DNA of 24,374 nucleotides, from assembly GCA_002335865.1 (NCBI GenBank), contig DDCY01000013.1:1-24374 (forward strand). Reading direction: 5' to 3'. Under the pieces are notes generated by a model. It searched no databases and had not been told where the DNA came from. It was given only the letters and a program-made list of their open reading frames with translations. A program made the position numbers and the translations under genes. Source of the DNA: Saprospiraceae bacterium UBA1994. Lineage in GTDB: Bacteria; Bacteroidota; Bacteroidia; Chitinophagales; Saprospiraceae. Each line of letters opens with the position of its first letter. Position 1 is the stretch's first letter. Of the stretch, positions 1 to 7,894 are shown piece by piece.

Positions 1-124
1 GTCTATCTTCAGTTGACATACTACTTATGGTTATTCCTTCAGAAGACGCATTAATAGCTTTCTGTAACAATTCACTTTTTACTATCGTGCTTAATACTTT
101 TTCTATTCCTTTAGGATGCTTCAT
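1..124 (-). CDS. Partial gene at left edge, possible PAS-domain sensor (N-terminal 41 residues)
   Basis: An open frame starts at an ATG at 124-122 and runs off the left edge without a stop. It begins MKHPKGIEKVLSTIVKS and continues LLQKAINASSEGITISSM. The segment 'AINASSEGITIS' followed by an acidic and polar turn resembles the first strand of PAS or LOV domains (AI..S.EGI.I.D). That would make it the N-terminus of a PAS sensor such as a histidine kinase. This is inference from about 20 residues only. It is divergent from the SRPBCC gene, and the roughly 118 bp between them would hold both promoters. Openness and codon use support a real gene; the product is uncertain. Confidence 0.45.
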   Translation of the reverse strand, partial: MKHPKGIEKVLSTIVKSELLQKAINASSEGITISSMSTEDR

Positions 125-242
125 TGAATAATTTAATGGTAGTTATATATATACCTTTCCTAAAAAGCCGATAATATCAAATAAAAGATTTATCAACTAT
201 TCCAAAAGTCTATTGTTCTAAATAAAATTGTCAAAGATAGAA

Positions 243-686
243 ATGAATATAAAATTCAAAACTTCAATCAAAGGTAACTATATAAAAGTCATGGATGCGT
301 TTGACCTTAGCTTATTCGAAGCGCTAAAACCTCCGTTTGGTAAAATGAAAATAGTAGAGTTTACTGGTTCTAAAAAAGGCGACAGAGTACACATTAGGTT
401 TCTAAGTCCTATCAAGACTGAATGGGTAAGTGATATTATTGCTGATGAAGTTACTGATGATATGGCTTTATTTGTAGATGTGGGTAGCACACTTCCTTGG
501 CCACTTACCATATGGACCCATCGTCACATTGTACAAAAGGTTGATGAATATAATTCGATTATCATAGATGATATAACATTTACAGCTTCCAATTTTATTT
601 TGACAGTGCTCATGTACCCAGCAATATTTATGGGTTTCTATCCTCGAAAAAAAATCTATCGGGAATACTTTTCGAAGCCGATTTAA
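243..686 (+). CDS. SRPBCC-fold (START/polyketide-cyclase-like) ligand-binding protein
   Basis: A 147-aa protein from the ATG at 243. The frame can be extended to a TTG at 228, but the family normally begins MxIxFxTxIKGNY, which fits the ATG. The sequence contains 'IKGNYIKVMDAFD', 'LFEALKPPFGKMKIVEFTG', 'KGDRVHIRFLSPIKTEWVS' and, near the end, 'YPAIFMGFYPRKKIYREYF'. I recognise this pattern from Bacteroidota proteins annotated as SRPBCC domain proteins, a helix-grip fold with a hydrophobic ligand cavity. No catalytic residues or substrate can be named. The hydrophobic stretch at about residues 120-137 is part of the fold's long C-terminal helix rather than an obvious membrane segment. The gene converges on moeB with 30 bp between the stops. 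Confidence 0.7.
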   Translation: MNIKFKTSIKGNYIKVMDAFDLSLFEALKPPFGKMKIVEFTGSKKGDRVHIRFLSPIKTEWVSDIIADEVTDDMALFVDVGSTLPWPLTIWTHRHIVQKVDEYNSIIIDDITFTASNFILTVLMYPAIFMGFYPRKKIYREYFSKPI

Positions 687-716
687 TTGACAAAAGAAAT
701 CTCAAACATACAGTCG

Positions 717-1763
717 TCATAACTTCTTCAGACCATTTTTCAAGCTATAAACCTCCACACTTGAATCTATTTCCCTTATCATCCTAACCAAACCTATGCT
801 TCTCTTTCCTGTCATGCAATAAAATACAGTCGGGCCCTCTAGGTCTTCGACTAATTCTTCTGGATGGATGGTACTTAAGGGAACATGCTTTACATTATTA
901 TCAATATCTTTGTGTTCATAATCCTCTAGAATGGAGATAAGGTCGTATTTTGATCTTTCGGATTGCAATTCTTCTAGAGTGATTTCTGTAATATCGCACA
1001 TGGATTTGGATTGATAACTACTGACTTGATAGATCGCTGAAATATCATTTTTATATGACTTTTTCAGTTTGAGTTTCATCTGAGTATTATCCAGAATATT
1101 GTACGTCAGCAACTGATCTATTAGAACTTGTCCTGCATCTGTGATATACTTGATCGCCTCGTTGGCTTGCATAAGTCCAATGAGTCCAGCAAGCGTGCCC
1201 ATTACTCCCACTTCGGAGCAAGTCGGAATATCTTCATTGGGTGTGCCAAATATATCTCTTAGATGGATCGACTCTTTACCTACATTTGCAAATAGTGATA
1301 CATAGCCATCGTACTTGTAGATCGCTCCGTAGACTAAAGGAATGTTGTGGATATGACAATAGTCATTGACGAGGTACTTTGTTTGGATATTATCTGTACA
1401 TTCTAAGACAACTGTTGCACCTTTTATGATTTCTTCTATATTTTTCTTTGAGGCCATTTGCTCTTTTACGATTACTTCTATCGTAGGATTAAGGATTTTT
1501 ATATGATCTGCAAGTGCTTGAGATTTTGTTTGAGTCATCGATGACACATCGAAGAATACTTGTCTGTGCAAATTGCTTACATGGGGTTTGTCTGCATCCA
1601 CTAATGTAATCTTGCCTACTCCAGCGCCTGCAAGATATGGCGCAGCGATAGATCCTAATCCACCACAACCTATCAAGACGATATGGGCAGCAGACAACTT
1701 CTTTTGTCCATTCTCTCCTATTTGATCTAGTAAGGTATGTCTGATATATCGATTCCTTTCCAT
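717..1763 (-). CDS. moeB: HesA/MoeB/ThiF adenylyltransferase with C-terminal rhodanese domain
   Basis: A 348-aa E1-like enzyme that adenylates the C-terminal Gly-Gly of the sulfur carrier MoaD (or ThiS) so that it can be thiocarboxylated. The ATP-binding loop GCGGLGS is at 32-38, the acidic end of the next strand at D56, the Arg-Gln motif at 67-68 and the conserved cysteine in 'DIPTCSEVGVMG' at C182. The paired CxxC zinc cysteines of E. coli MoeB are absent; 'LRDIFGTP' stands at the first pair. Residues about 257-348 form a rhodanese domain with active-site loop CMTGKRS (C316), which would carry persulfide sulfur as in MoeZ/MOCS3 proteins. It is last in the Moco operon, and its ATG lies 1 nt after the mobA stop. 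The context favours MoaD over ThiS as partner, but both are possible. Confidence 0.87.
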   Translation of the reverse strand: MERNRYIRHTLLDQIGENGQKKLSAAHIVLIGCGGLGSIAAPYLAGAGVGKITLVDADKPHVSNLHRQVFFDVSSMTQTKSQALADHIKILNPTIEVIVKEQMASKKNIEEIIKGATVVLECTDNIQTKYLVNDYCHIHNIPLVYGAIYKYDGYVSLFANVGKESIHLRDIFGTPNEDIPTCSEVGVMGTLAGLIGLMQANEAIKYITDAGQVLIDQLLTYNILDNTQMKLKLKKSYKNDISAIYQVSSYQSKSMCDITEITLEELQSERSKYDLISILEDYEHKDIDNNVKHVPLSTIHPEELVEDLEGPTVFYCMTGKRSIGLVRMIREIDSSVEVYSLKNGLKKL

Positions 1764-1764
1764 C

Positions 1765-2874
1765 TTACTGACTCAGCTTATTTAGTGCTTGTTCTTTCTC
1801 TTCAGTAGTATTGGCATTATAGCCTACTTGAGCCTGTAAAAGATCTACATGATATACATCACTATTAATCAATACTTTACGAGGGCATACATATCCTAAC
1901 GAAAGGAATCTTAGCATACGCTGATAGATAGTAGGTTCGTAGATTGCAATAAGTGGCTCAGGGAATGACTGATTGATAAGTTTGTATGCTGTCGATTGTT
2001 GACTCATTTTTCTATTGTCAATCAATATTCTGATATGCGTCCTTGTGATATACGGAAGATCACAGGCCAACACCAACCATGCTGCATCAGGGTCGCTCAT
2101 CATAGCAGATAGTATCGCACCAAATGGTCCCATGTCTACCAGTCGATCTTTAATTACTGGATAACCATCTATAGTATCCGCAGTAAAACTGTGCGCCTTT
2201 GAGATAAATGTTTCTAATCCTAACTCAGAACAAATATCCGCAGCAAATACTTCTTGTGGTTTGCCATGATAATGAATTTGAGATTTGTCCTCCCCCATTC
2301 TTTTACTCTTTCCTCCTGCAAGAATGAGTGCCTTAAGCGGTGATTTGTTACCCTCTATTTGGTCTATTATGAGCTGGTCTACTTTGTTGATTTCATCGAT
2401 TGATATTACTAAAGTGGATTCATTTATTTTCTCTTTTACAAAACCATAAATAGGCGTATCATCTAATCTGATAACTGCATCTATCAGATTCAACTGCTCT
2501 ACCCTTCTGAGTAACGAAGCTTCTTTTTTCTGATCTATAAATACGATTTGTCTTTGTGCTGGATAATGATTTCCATTTACCATAACCGCATCTGTATGCC
2601 ATGATTGTAATCGGTCGTCATATTCATTCCACAAAATTGCCTTTGATTGTGAAAATTGTTTCTTGCCAATTTGCATATCCGTCCCAGAATCTTCTACATT
2701 GTGATCTGCATCTACATAAGTGAGATTGTACTTTTCTGCTAATCGATTATTTAAACCTTTGACGAATGATTCTATACGACCGCAGGTGGTGCCATAGATA
2801 GCCCATTCGTTACAATGATACATTCCTCTCTCAGGTTTAGCCAGTGCCGGATGTTTGTGATGCTTATCTTTCAT
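1765..2874 (-). CDS. mobA: Molybdenum cofactor guanylyltransferase MobA with extra N-terminal domain
   Basis: A 369-aa protein. The C-terminal half, from about residue 180, is a MobA-type nucleotidyltransferase with 'LILAGGKSKRMGEDKS' (loop about 183-198, R192, K197) and the Mg-binding 'LACDLPY' (D272). It would transfer GMP or CMP to Mo-molybdopterin. The first ~180 residues are extra compared with E. coli MobA. They contain 'EWAIYGTTCGRI' and 'YVDADHN', which can be aligned by eye with the Walker A region and second strand of MobB but lack GxxGxGKT. Start: the frame opens at 2916, but the ATG at 2874-2872 is preferred because it is preceded by GGGAGGAGG, overlaps the moaC end by only 11 nt, and gives the MKxxxKHxxLxxP start I recall from Bacteroidota homologues. 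Confidence 0.83.
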   Translation of the reverse strand: MKDKHHKHPALAKPERGMYHCNEWAIYGTTCGRIESFVKGLNNRLAEKYNLTYVDADHNVEDSGTDMQIGKKQFSQSKAILWNEYDDRLQSWHTDAVMVNGNHYPAQRQIVFIDQKKEASLLRRVEQLNLIDAVIRLDDTPIYGFVKEKINESTLVISIDEINKVDQLIIDQIEGNKSPLKALILAGGKSKRMGEDKSQIHYHGKPQEVFAADICSELGLETFISKAHSFTADTIDGYPVIKDRLVDMGPFGAILSAMMSDPDAAWLVLACDLPYITRTHIRILIDNRKMSQQSTAYKLINQSFPEPLIAIYEPTIYQRMLRFLSLGYVCPRKVLINSDVYHVDLLQAQVGYNANTTEEKEQALNKLSQ

Positions 2875-3337
2875 AATCAGATTTTCCTCCTCCCTTTTTA
2901 TCCAATTGTATATCACTGATCATCATATTATGTGAAAGTGCCTTACACATGTCATATATTGTCAATGCTGCAGTAGAAACTCCGTGCAATGCTTCCATTT
3001 CTACACCTGTCTGGCCGTTAGTTTTTACTGTGCACGATATATTAAATCCTGTTGTCGTCGGATCGACATTTATTTTACAAGATGTAATCGGAATCTGATG
3101 ACAAAGCGGTATTGCGTTGTATGTGTTTTTCACCGCCATAGTCGCCGCTATAATTGCTGTTTGTGTTATCGACCCTTTCTTAGTTGCAAATCCATCTTCA
3201 GATAGAGTTTTCATTATTTCATTTCCTAGGATGATATTACCACTGGCAGAGGCTACCCTTATAGTAGTAGCTTTATCGCTGACGTCTACCATTCCTGGGT
3301 GGCCGTCTTTGTTGATGTGTGTTAGTTCTTTTTTCAT
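2864..3337 (-). CDS. moaC: Cyclic pyranopterin monophosphate synthase MoaC
   Basis: A 157-aa protein, the usual family length. It converts the MoaA product (3',8-cyclo-GTP) to cyclic pyranopterin monophosphate. Visible family motifs are 'LTHINKDGHPGMVDVS' near the N-terminus, 'ATKKGSITQTAIIAA' (K54 aligned with the catalytic Lys of E. coli MoaC), 'IPLCHQIPI' (H80), 'VEMEALHGVSTAALTIYDMCKA' split around D129 and K132, and the C-terminal 'KKGGGKSD'. The start codon at 3337 gives a full N-terminus. The end overlaps the mobA start by 11 nt, so translation is probably coupled. Upstream lies a 142-bp gap after moeA. Confidence 0.95.
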   Translation of the reverse strand: MKKELTHINKDGHPGMVDVSDKATTIRVASASGNIILGNEIMKTLSEDGFATKKGSITQTAIIAATMAVKNTYNAIPLCHQIPITSCKINVDPTTTGFNISCTVKTNGQTGVEMEALHGVSTAALTIYDMCKALSHNMMISDIQLDKKGGGKSDYER

Positions 3338-3479
3338 TATTGTACTTTATTCTTCATTTCATACTCTACATTAAGAGTATTAGACCAAACCAATTGTTCC
3401 GTGTGTTTATCCATCAGAGCTCATGCTAAAATCTGATTAATTTCCAATATGAAAATATCAAGTTTTAAAATTTTCATTA
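3338..3479 (-). other. 142-bp gap inside the Moco operon
   Basis: This is the only real spacer in an otherwise overlapping gene string. No terminator is visible. Two tiny minus-strand frames occur: 18 codons directly after the moeA stop (MKILKLDIFILEI...), and 25 codons (MDKHTEQLVWSN...) whose stop TAA overlaps the moaC ATG. I cannot match either to MoaD or MoaE. They may be chance ORFs, leader peptides for moaC, or the trace of a lost gene. Confidence 0.35.
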
Positions 3480-4664
3480 TTAAAACCTTATAAAATCATA
3501 CACCTCTCCCACTTCAAAAACTTCTTTCCCTTTAGGCAACTCTATAAACCCATCCATACTTGACGGACTTACCATATCTCCTGATCCATTGCCATGCTTG
3601 ACAGTCGCTAGGTATCTACCGTCTTCTGATTGTGAAATAGATGCTTGAGCGAAGTAATCTAGATCCGGCTTAAAAGAAACGTTATTGGCTAATACTACTT
3701 TGAAGGGTTGACACTCTAAACCTCTAACTTTATAGAGCCAAGGCACAAAATACTTATGAAAACAAGCTAAAGTAGATACAGGATTCCCTGGAAAGGCGAA
3801 TACTTTTTGCTCTCCCATCCGTCCAAACCAAAATGGTTTTCCTGGCCTTTGCGCCACTCCATGAAATAACTTTTCGAATCCTAAGTGCTCTAATACTTCT
3901 GGAATAAAATCAAACTTTCCTTTGCTCACTCCACCACTCATTAGCAAGACATCATAGTCTTCTAAAATGACTTTGATTTCAGAATAAATATAGTCGCTAT
4001 TATCTACAAAATGAAATGTTTTAGACTCTACTCCTAGTTCTTGCAATCGAGATTGAAGCATATATACATTCGATTTTCTGATCTGATAGTCAGTTGGAGT
4101 TTCATCTATTTCTACCAATTCATCACCAGAAGATATAACCGCTACTTTGGGACTGCAATAAACTTCTACTATCGATTTGCCTGCAGAAGCTAATATATTA
4201 ATATCGATTGCTTTTATCCTTTTATTCTTACTTAGTAACACAGTACCTTTACTGTGATCACTCCCTTTGGTATGAATATTTTTTCCTCTGACAGTAGGTT
4301 CTAATATTTCAAATGCACCGTCGAGCTCTTTGAGATCTTCGTATCTGATTACTGTATCAGCAGAAACAGCTAAAGGAGCACCAGTCATGATTTCGACGCA
4401 CTTAGATTTATCTTGTAATGTTACGGTTGGGCTACCTGCGGCAGCTATAGATTCTACAGCAAATATGCGTTGACCTGATTCGTAGTTATCATAGTTGATA
4501 CAAATACCATCCATCGTCACTCTATCAAATGGTGGCATAGATCTATCTGCATATATATCTTCCGCCAAGGTGCGACCAATTGCATTATGGATAGAAATAG
4601 ATTCTACACCTATGACTTGAGCAGTACTAATGACTCTTGCTAATGCTTCTTTTACACTGATCAT
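3480..4664 (-). CDS. moeA: Molybdopterin molybdenumtransferase MoeA
   Basis: A 394-aa protein, normal length for MoeA. It inserts molybdate into adenylylated molybdopterin. Motifs in order: 'MPPFDRVTMDG' (43-53, the MoeA signature; most family members have S or N in place of R), 'IMTGAP' (92-97), the linker 'GKNIHTKGSDH', 'AVISSGDEL' (175-183), 'LMSGGVSKGKFDF' (241-253, the MPT-binding loop), 'QRPGKPFWFG' (272-281) and 'FPGNPVS' (291-297). The C-terminal domain IV follows to the end. The ATG overlaps the moaA stop as ATGA, a typical coupling arrangement. No MogA is present here, so the adenylation step must be supplied from elsewhere. Confidence 0.95.
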   Translation of the reverse strand: MISVKEALARVISTAQVIGVESISIHNAIGRTLAEDIYADRSMPPFDRVTMDGICINYDNYESGQRIFAVESIAAAGSPTVTLQDKSKCVEIMTGAPLAVSADTVIRYEDLKELDGAFEILEPTVRGKNIHTKGSDHSKGTVLLSKNKRIKAIDINILASAGKSIVEVYCSPKVAVISSGDELVEIDETPTDYQIRKSNVYMLQSRLQELGVESKTFHFVDNSDYIYSEIKVILEDYDVLLMSGGVSKGKFDFIPEVLEHLGFEKLFHGVAQRPGKPFWFGRMGEQKVFAFPGNPVSTLACFHKYFVPWLYKVRGLECQPFKVVLANNVSFKPDLDYFAQASISQSEDGRYLATVKHGNGSGDMVSPSSMDGFIELPKGKEVFEVGEVYDFIRF

Positions 4665-5635
4665 CCGCCTATAGTTGTCATGCTTCTAAATGCATTTTTA
4701 TCTATCAATGCTTCTTCTTCCAATCCTGATCTCTTCTTTAGTATAACACTGTCTACTATAGCTTGCTGGATATCGCCATCAGATACTTTTTCATCTCGTA
4801 CCATCGCCAACAGATTTGTGCCTGTCTGTGCATATAGACAATTGAGTAGTTCTCCTTGTGGCGTCAATCTGATACGATCACAAGAGCTACAAAGTGATCT
4901 AGAATATGCTGGTATGATTCCTACTGTTTGCTTTCCATTTATAGTATACTTTTCAGATGAAGATCCGTCAGCCACTAACTTTTGTAGCGATGGAAATTCT
5001 CCTGCGATCATCTCAGCGATTTCGGTGGCTGGCATATAGACATCTCTATTTCCATCATCATCATTGAATGGCATCGCTTCTATAAACCTCACTTCAACAT
5101 TATGCTCCATTCCAAATCTAACGAAGTCGATAATCTCCATATCATTGACTCCTTTCATCACTACTATATTGAGCTTCGTGGGTATTCCGTTTTTAATACA
5201 ATCCAAAATATTTTTCATCACTAAAGCATAACTATCTCTACGTGTGATCATAAAGAATCGATCTCTGTCTAATGAATCTATAGATATATTGAGACCGGAA
5301 ATTTCGATTTCCTTCAACAAATTAATGTGATCTGAGAACAAGGTTGCATTAGTCGTAATATGTACCTTGGCAAAGACATCTGACAATGATCTGAGCAATA
5401 CATCTATATCCTTGCGCATAAAGGGCTCTCCACCTGTCAGTCTCACTTTATCTACGCCTAAGTCTGAAAACACCTTAGCCAATCTGATGATCTCTTCGTA
5501 GCTGAGAATATCATCGCGATGCGCAAAATCTATTCCTTCTGCAGGCATACAGTACCTACAACGCAAATTGCATCTATCAGTGACGCCTATTCGCAAGTAT
5601 CTAGCTATTCGGTTATGTGTATCTCCCAATTTCAT
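4661..5635 (-). CDS. moaA: GTP 3',8-cyclase MoaA (radical SAM)
   Basis: A 324-aa radical SAM enzyme that cyclises GTP to 3',8-cyclo-7,8-dihydro-GTP, the first step of Moco synthesis. The N-terminal 4Fe-4S/SAM motif CNLRCRYC is at 22-29 (C22, C26, C29). The SAM-binding 'LTGGEPFMRKD' is at 67-76. The second 4Fe-4S cluster that binds GTP is C249, C252 and C266 in 'LCSSCDRIRLTPQGELLNC'. The protein ends in Gly-Gly ('MTTIGG'), the C-terminal tail known to be needed for activity in MoaA. It is the first gene of the operon, with a TATATTTG box just 8 nt before the ATG. The 3' end overlaps moeA by 4 nt. Confidence 0.97.
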   Translation of the reverse strand: MKLGDTHNRIARYLRIGVTDRCNLRCRYCMPAEGIDFAHRDDILSYEEIIRLAKVFSDLGVDKVRLTGGEPFMRKDIDVLLRSLSDVFAKVHITTNATLFSDHINLLKEIEISGLNISIDSLDRDRFFMITRRDSYALVMKNILDCIKNGIPTKLNIVVMKGVNDMEIIDFVRFGMEHNVEVRFIEAMPFNDDDGNRDVYMPATEIAEMIAGEFPSLQKLVADGSSSEKYTINGKQTVGIIPAYSRSLCSSCDRIRLTPQGELLNCLYAQTGTNLLAMVRDEKVSDGDIQQAIVDSVILKKRSGLEEEALIDKNAFRSMTTIGG

Positions 5636-5643
5636 GACTCTAG

Positions 5644-5651
5644 CAAATATA
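5644..5651 (-). promoter_or_regulatory. Bacteroidota-type -7 box of the Moco operon
   Basis: TATATTTG on the minus strand matches the Bacteroidota consensus TAnnTTTG. Its last G is 8 nt before the moaA ATG, so transcription would begin about 3-5 nt before the start codon. A clear TTG at -33 is not seen. There is no room for a Moco riboswitch between this box and the ATG. Confidence 0.5.
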
Positions 5652-5813
5652 GCTACGAGTTTGCGATTATGCGAGTGTTAGATTGCATGAATCTGCTGGT
5701 ATATGCACTGTAGACAATGAAGATTACTCTAGAACGACAATATACGTTCAAAACTAAACTCAGAATTTAACGTTAATTAAAGTAATTTTACATAATTCTA
5801 TTCATTGCTAATT

Positions 5814-5821
5814 TAGCTTTG
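5814..5821 (+). promoter_or_regulatory. Candidate -7 box of the acyl-CoA dehydrogenase gene
   Basis: TAGCTTTG matches TAnnTTTG and lies 23 nt before the ATG at 5845. The -33 position holds only TTTTA, a weak match. The moaA box faces the other way, so 5652-5813 is a divergent promoter region. Confidence 0.4.
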
Positions 5822-5844
5822 AAACTAAGCAACACTTACGATAA

Positions 5845-7356
5845 ATGGATTTAACTAACACTGTAGGCACAATGCCCTACCACGATTTTCTAAACAACTA
5901 CAAATCGAAGCTTAAGACGGCATTCTACGAAAGAGCTGACCTTACTCAATTTATACAACAAAGAGGTTTTCCATCATTGGTATGGAGAGAAATCATGTCT
6001 GCTAAACCACTTTCGGTATCTATACCAAAGAAGTACGGTGGTCGTGGCATCAATGTAAAAGAATGCTTAGGTGTATTCGAAGCATCTGGTTACGAATCAC
6101 TTGCCCTATCACTAACATTCGGAATCAACTTCGCTCTATTCATGGAGCCTGTAGCTAAGTATGGAAGCGAATCACTCAAGCCAAAGGTATTTGAGAGGTT
6201 TCTCAATCAAGCTAATATGGGAGGACTTATGATTACGGAGCCTAGCTATGGTAGTGATGCACTCAATATGCAAACTTTTAATGTCAAAGAAGGCTCTAAC
6301 TATAAAATCAAAGGAATCAAGCACTGGCAGGGACTTACTGGTCTTGCTGACTATTGGTTGATGACGTCTAGATCCAAAAGTGAAAGTGGTAAGTTGAGTA
6401 GAGATATCGATTTCTTTGTCACAGATGAACAAGTGGACGCACAGCGTATCATAGTAGACGAATACTACAATAATGCTGGTCTTTATCCTATCCCTTACGG
6501 TAAAAACATTGTTGATGTAACCGTGCCTGAAGAGAATAAACTGATCCCTGAAAGTACAGGCCTCAAGCTTATGATGGATCTTCTTCATAGAAGTAGATTC
6601 CAATTCCCAGGTATGGGAATGGGGTTCATCAAACGTAATCTGGATGAATGCCTCAAACATTGTACTACAAGAATTGTAGGAACACACCCACTCATTGCTA
6701 TGGATCAAGTGCAGCATATGATCGGTCGTGTACAATCGGCATTTGTGATCTCTTCAGCATTCTGCAAGCGTAGTTCAGAAATAAGCAGTATTGATAATAA
6801 TCTTGCGCTCATGGCCATTGAAGCCAATACTATGAAAGCCTATGTAACCGATCTCATGCAAGAGTCTGCACAGATCACTACTCAGTTATATGGAGCTAAA
6901 GGCTATTTAGAAGAAAGCTTTGGTCAGAGGGGTATAACTGATTCTCGTCCATTTAGAATATTTGAAGGATCGAATGAAATGCTCTATACACAAATCTCAG
7001 AGATGACAGTCAAAACGATGATCCGTGGCAAACAAACTAATCTTGCTGAATACCTTAAGACATACGAATTATCAGAAAAGGTAGCTGATAGATACAAAGA
7101 TATGCTCAACTTCGATGTGGAGAACAAAATGCCACAGAGAAAACTAGTAGATCTTGGACAAATCATCAGTCGCGTGTTATCTGCGCAAATGGTCGTAAGT
7201 CTTGGTGAAAGCGGATTTAGACCTGATCTCATTGAAGATACATTGACAACTCTAAAACATGATATCACGATGTTACTTAGCTCGTATAAGTATGATACAG
7301 CTGTGAGTCCTACAATAGAATATCAGGCTGAAAGTTGGTGGATGGATTATTGTTAA
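5845..7356 (+). CDS. Acyl-CoA dehydrogenase family flavoprotein
   Basis: A 503-aa member of the acyl-CoA dehydrogenase family, which oxidises an acyl-CoA thioester at the alpha-beta bond using FAD. An N-terminal helical domain leads to 'IPKKYGGRGI' (60-69). The flavin-contact motif 'MITEPSYGSDA' is at 129-139 and 'GIKHWQGLTGLADY' at 157-170, the position of K.WITN in other members. 'QLYGAKGYLEE' (347-357) and 'FRIFEGSNEML' (370-380) follow; E374 is aligned with the catalytic glutamate of IYEGT. Compared with the usual ~380 aa there are about 110 extra C-terminal residues. It stands alone or with the following small gene. The natural substrate cannot be told from sequence; context gives no fatty-acid pathway genes. 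Confidence 0.85.
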   Translation: MDLTNTVGTMPYHDFLNNYKSKLKTAFYERADLTQFIQQRGFPSLVWREIMSAKPLSVSIPKKYGGRGINVKECLGVFEASGYESLALSLTFGINFALFMEPVAKYGSESLKPKVFERFLNQANMGGLMITEPSYGSDALNMQTFNVKEGSNYKIKGIKHWQGLTGLADYWLMTSRSKSESGKLSRDIDFFVTDEQVDAQRIIVDEYYNNAGLYPIPYGKNIVDVTVPEENKLIPESTGLKLMMDLLHRSRFQFPGMGMGFIKRNLDECLKHCTTRIVGTHPLIAMDQVQHMIGRVQSAFVISSAFCKRSSEISSIDNNLALMAIEANTMKAYVTDLMQESAQITTQLYGAKGYLEESFGQRGITDSRPFRIFEGSNEMLYTQISEMTVKTMIRGKQTNLAEYLKTYELSEKVADRYKDMLNFDVENKMPQRKLVDLGQIISRVLSAQMVVSLGESGFRPDLIEDTLTTLKHDITMLLSSYKYDTAVSPTIEYQAESWWMDYC

Positions 7357-7431
7357 GCAATTGTCAACCCGTCCAAACTGAATTAATTTTGATTCTTGAT
7401 GGTTATATACTAGTAATATAAATACTACAAA

Positions 7432-7656
7432 ATGAATATTAGACTACTATCATGCGACGCCGCAAAACCTGACAAAAGAGCTATCACTAAAATGCTCGAA
7501 GAGATAGGTGAAGGAGTAAGCAATTACGATGCTCAAGATTTTACAGAATATTTGCTTGAAGGTGATCCAGTAGAGATATCTGTCTCTGACAAAAATAGTA
7601 GCTCTGGTATCCGTGCATTGCGTAAGTTGGGCATTGATTACGAAATGGTAGATTAG
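7432..7656 (+). CDS. Small 74-aa protein resembling the C-terminal domain of ribosomal protein L7/L12
   Basis: A 74-aa protein without signal peptide or membrane segment. Read against the bL12 C-terminal domain by eye, the pattern agrees: a first strand 'MNIRLLS', an Ile-Lys helix 'KRAITKMLEEIGEGVS', 'AQDFTEYLLEGDPVEISVS' in place of EAKDLVE.AP..LKEGVS, then 'GIRALRKLGIDYEMV' in place of ALKKALEEAGAEVEV. The hydrophobic spacing fits, identity is low, and the bL12 hinge and N-terminal dimer domain are missing. It starts 75 bp after the acyl-CoA dehydrogenase gene on the same strand and is followed by a terminator-like hairpin, so co-transcription is plausible. Real gene likely; function unknown. 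Confidence 0.6.
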   Translation: MNIRLLSCDAAKPDKRAITKMLEEIGEGVSNYDAQDFTEYLLEGDPVEISVSDKNSSSGIRALRKLGIDYEMVD

Positions 7657-7717
7657 GGATATCACCAATCCATTTAGTTATTGAAGAAGCTACACTTGTA
7701 GAAAGATCGAACAATAA

Positions 7718-7753
7718 GTTGGATTCAAATCATTTTGAGTGCAACTTTTTTTT
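7718..7753 (+). terminator. Rho-independent terminator after the 74-aa gene
   Basis: Arms GTTGGATTCAAA (7718-7729) and TTTGAGTGCAAC (7734-7745) pair with one mismatch and one G-T around a 4-nt loop. They are followed by eight T residues (7746-7753). Confidence 0.65.
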
Positions 7754-7894
7754 AACCGCTATGATAAAAAATAAAGTTTTACCCTTTATAACTAAAGAAA
7801 GAACTTTACACAAAACGAAGTCTTTATTTAAGTCTCTCTTTACGAGATAAAAATCTACTTTCTTTCAAGCTAAAACAACTATCCCCTTGCTTAG

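Noticed and set aside
3338..3479. Possible moaD or moaE remnant between moeA and moaC
   Set aside because: Neither of the two short frames shows the MoaD Gly-Gly end or any MoaE motif, so I do not call it a pseudogene.
6172..6735. 187-codon minus-strand ORF inside the acyl-CoA dehydrogenase gene
   Set aside because: It is antisense to well-conserved motifs of the flavoprotein and has no recognisable domain; a shadow frame.
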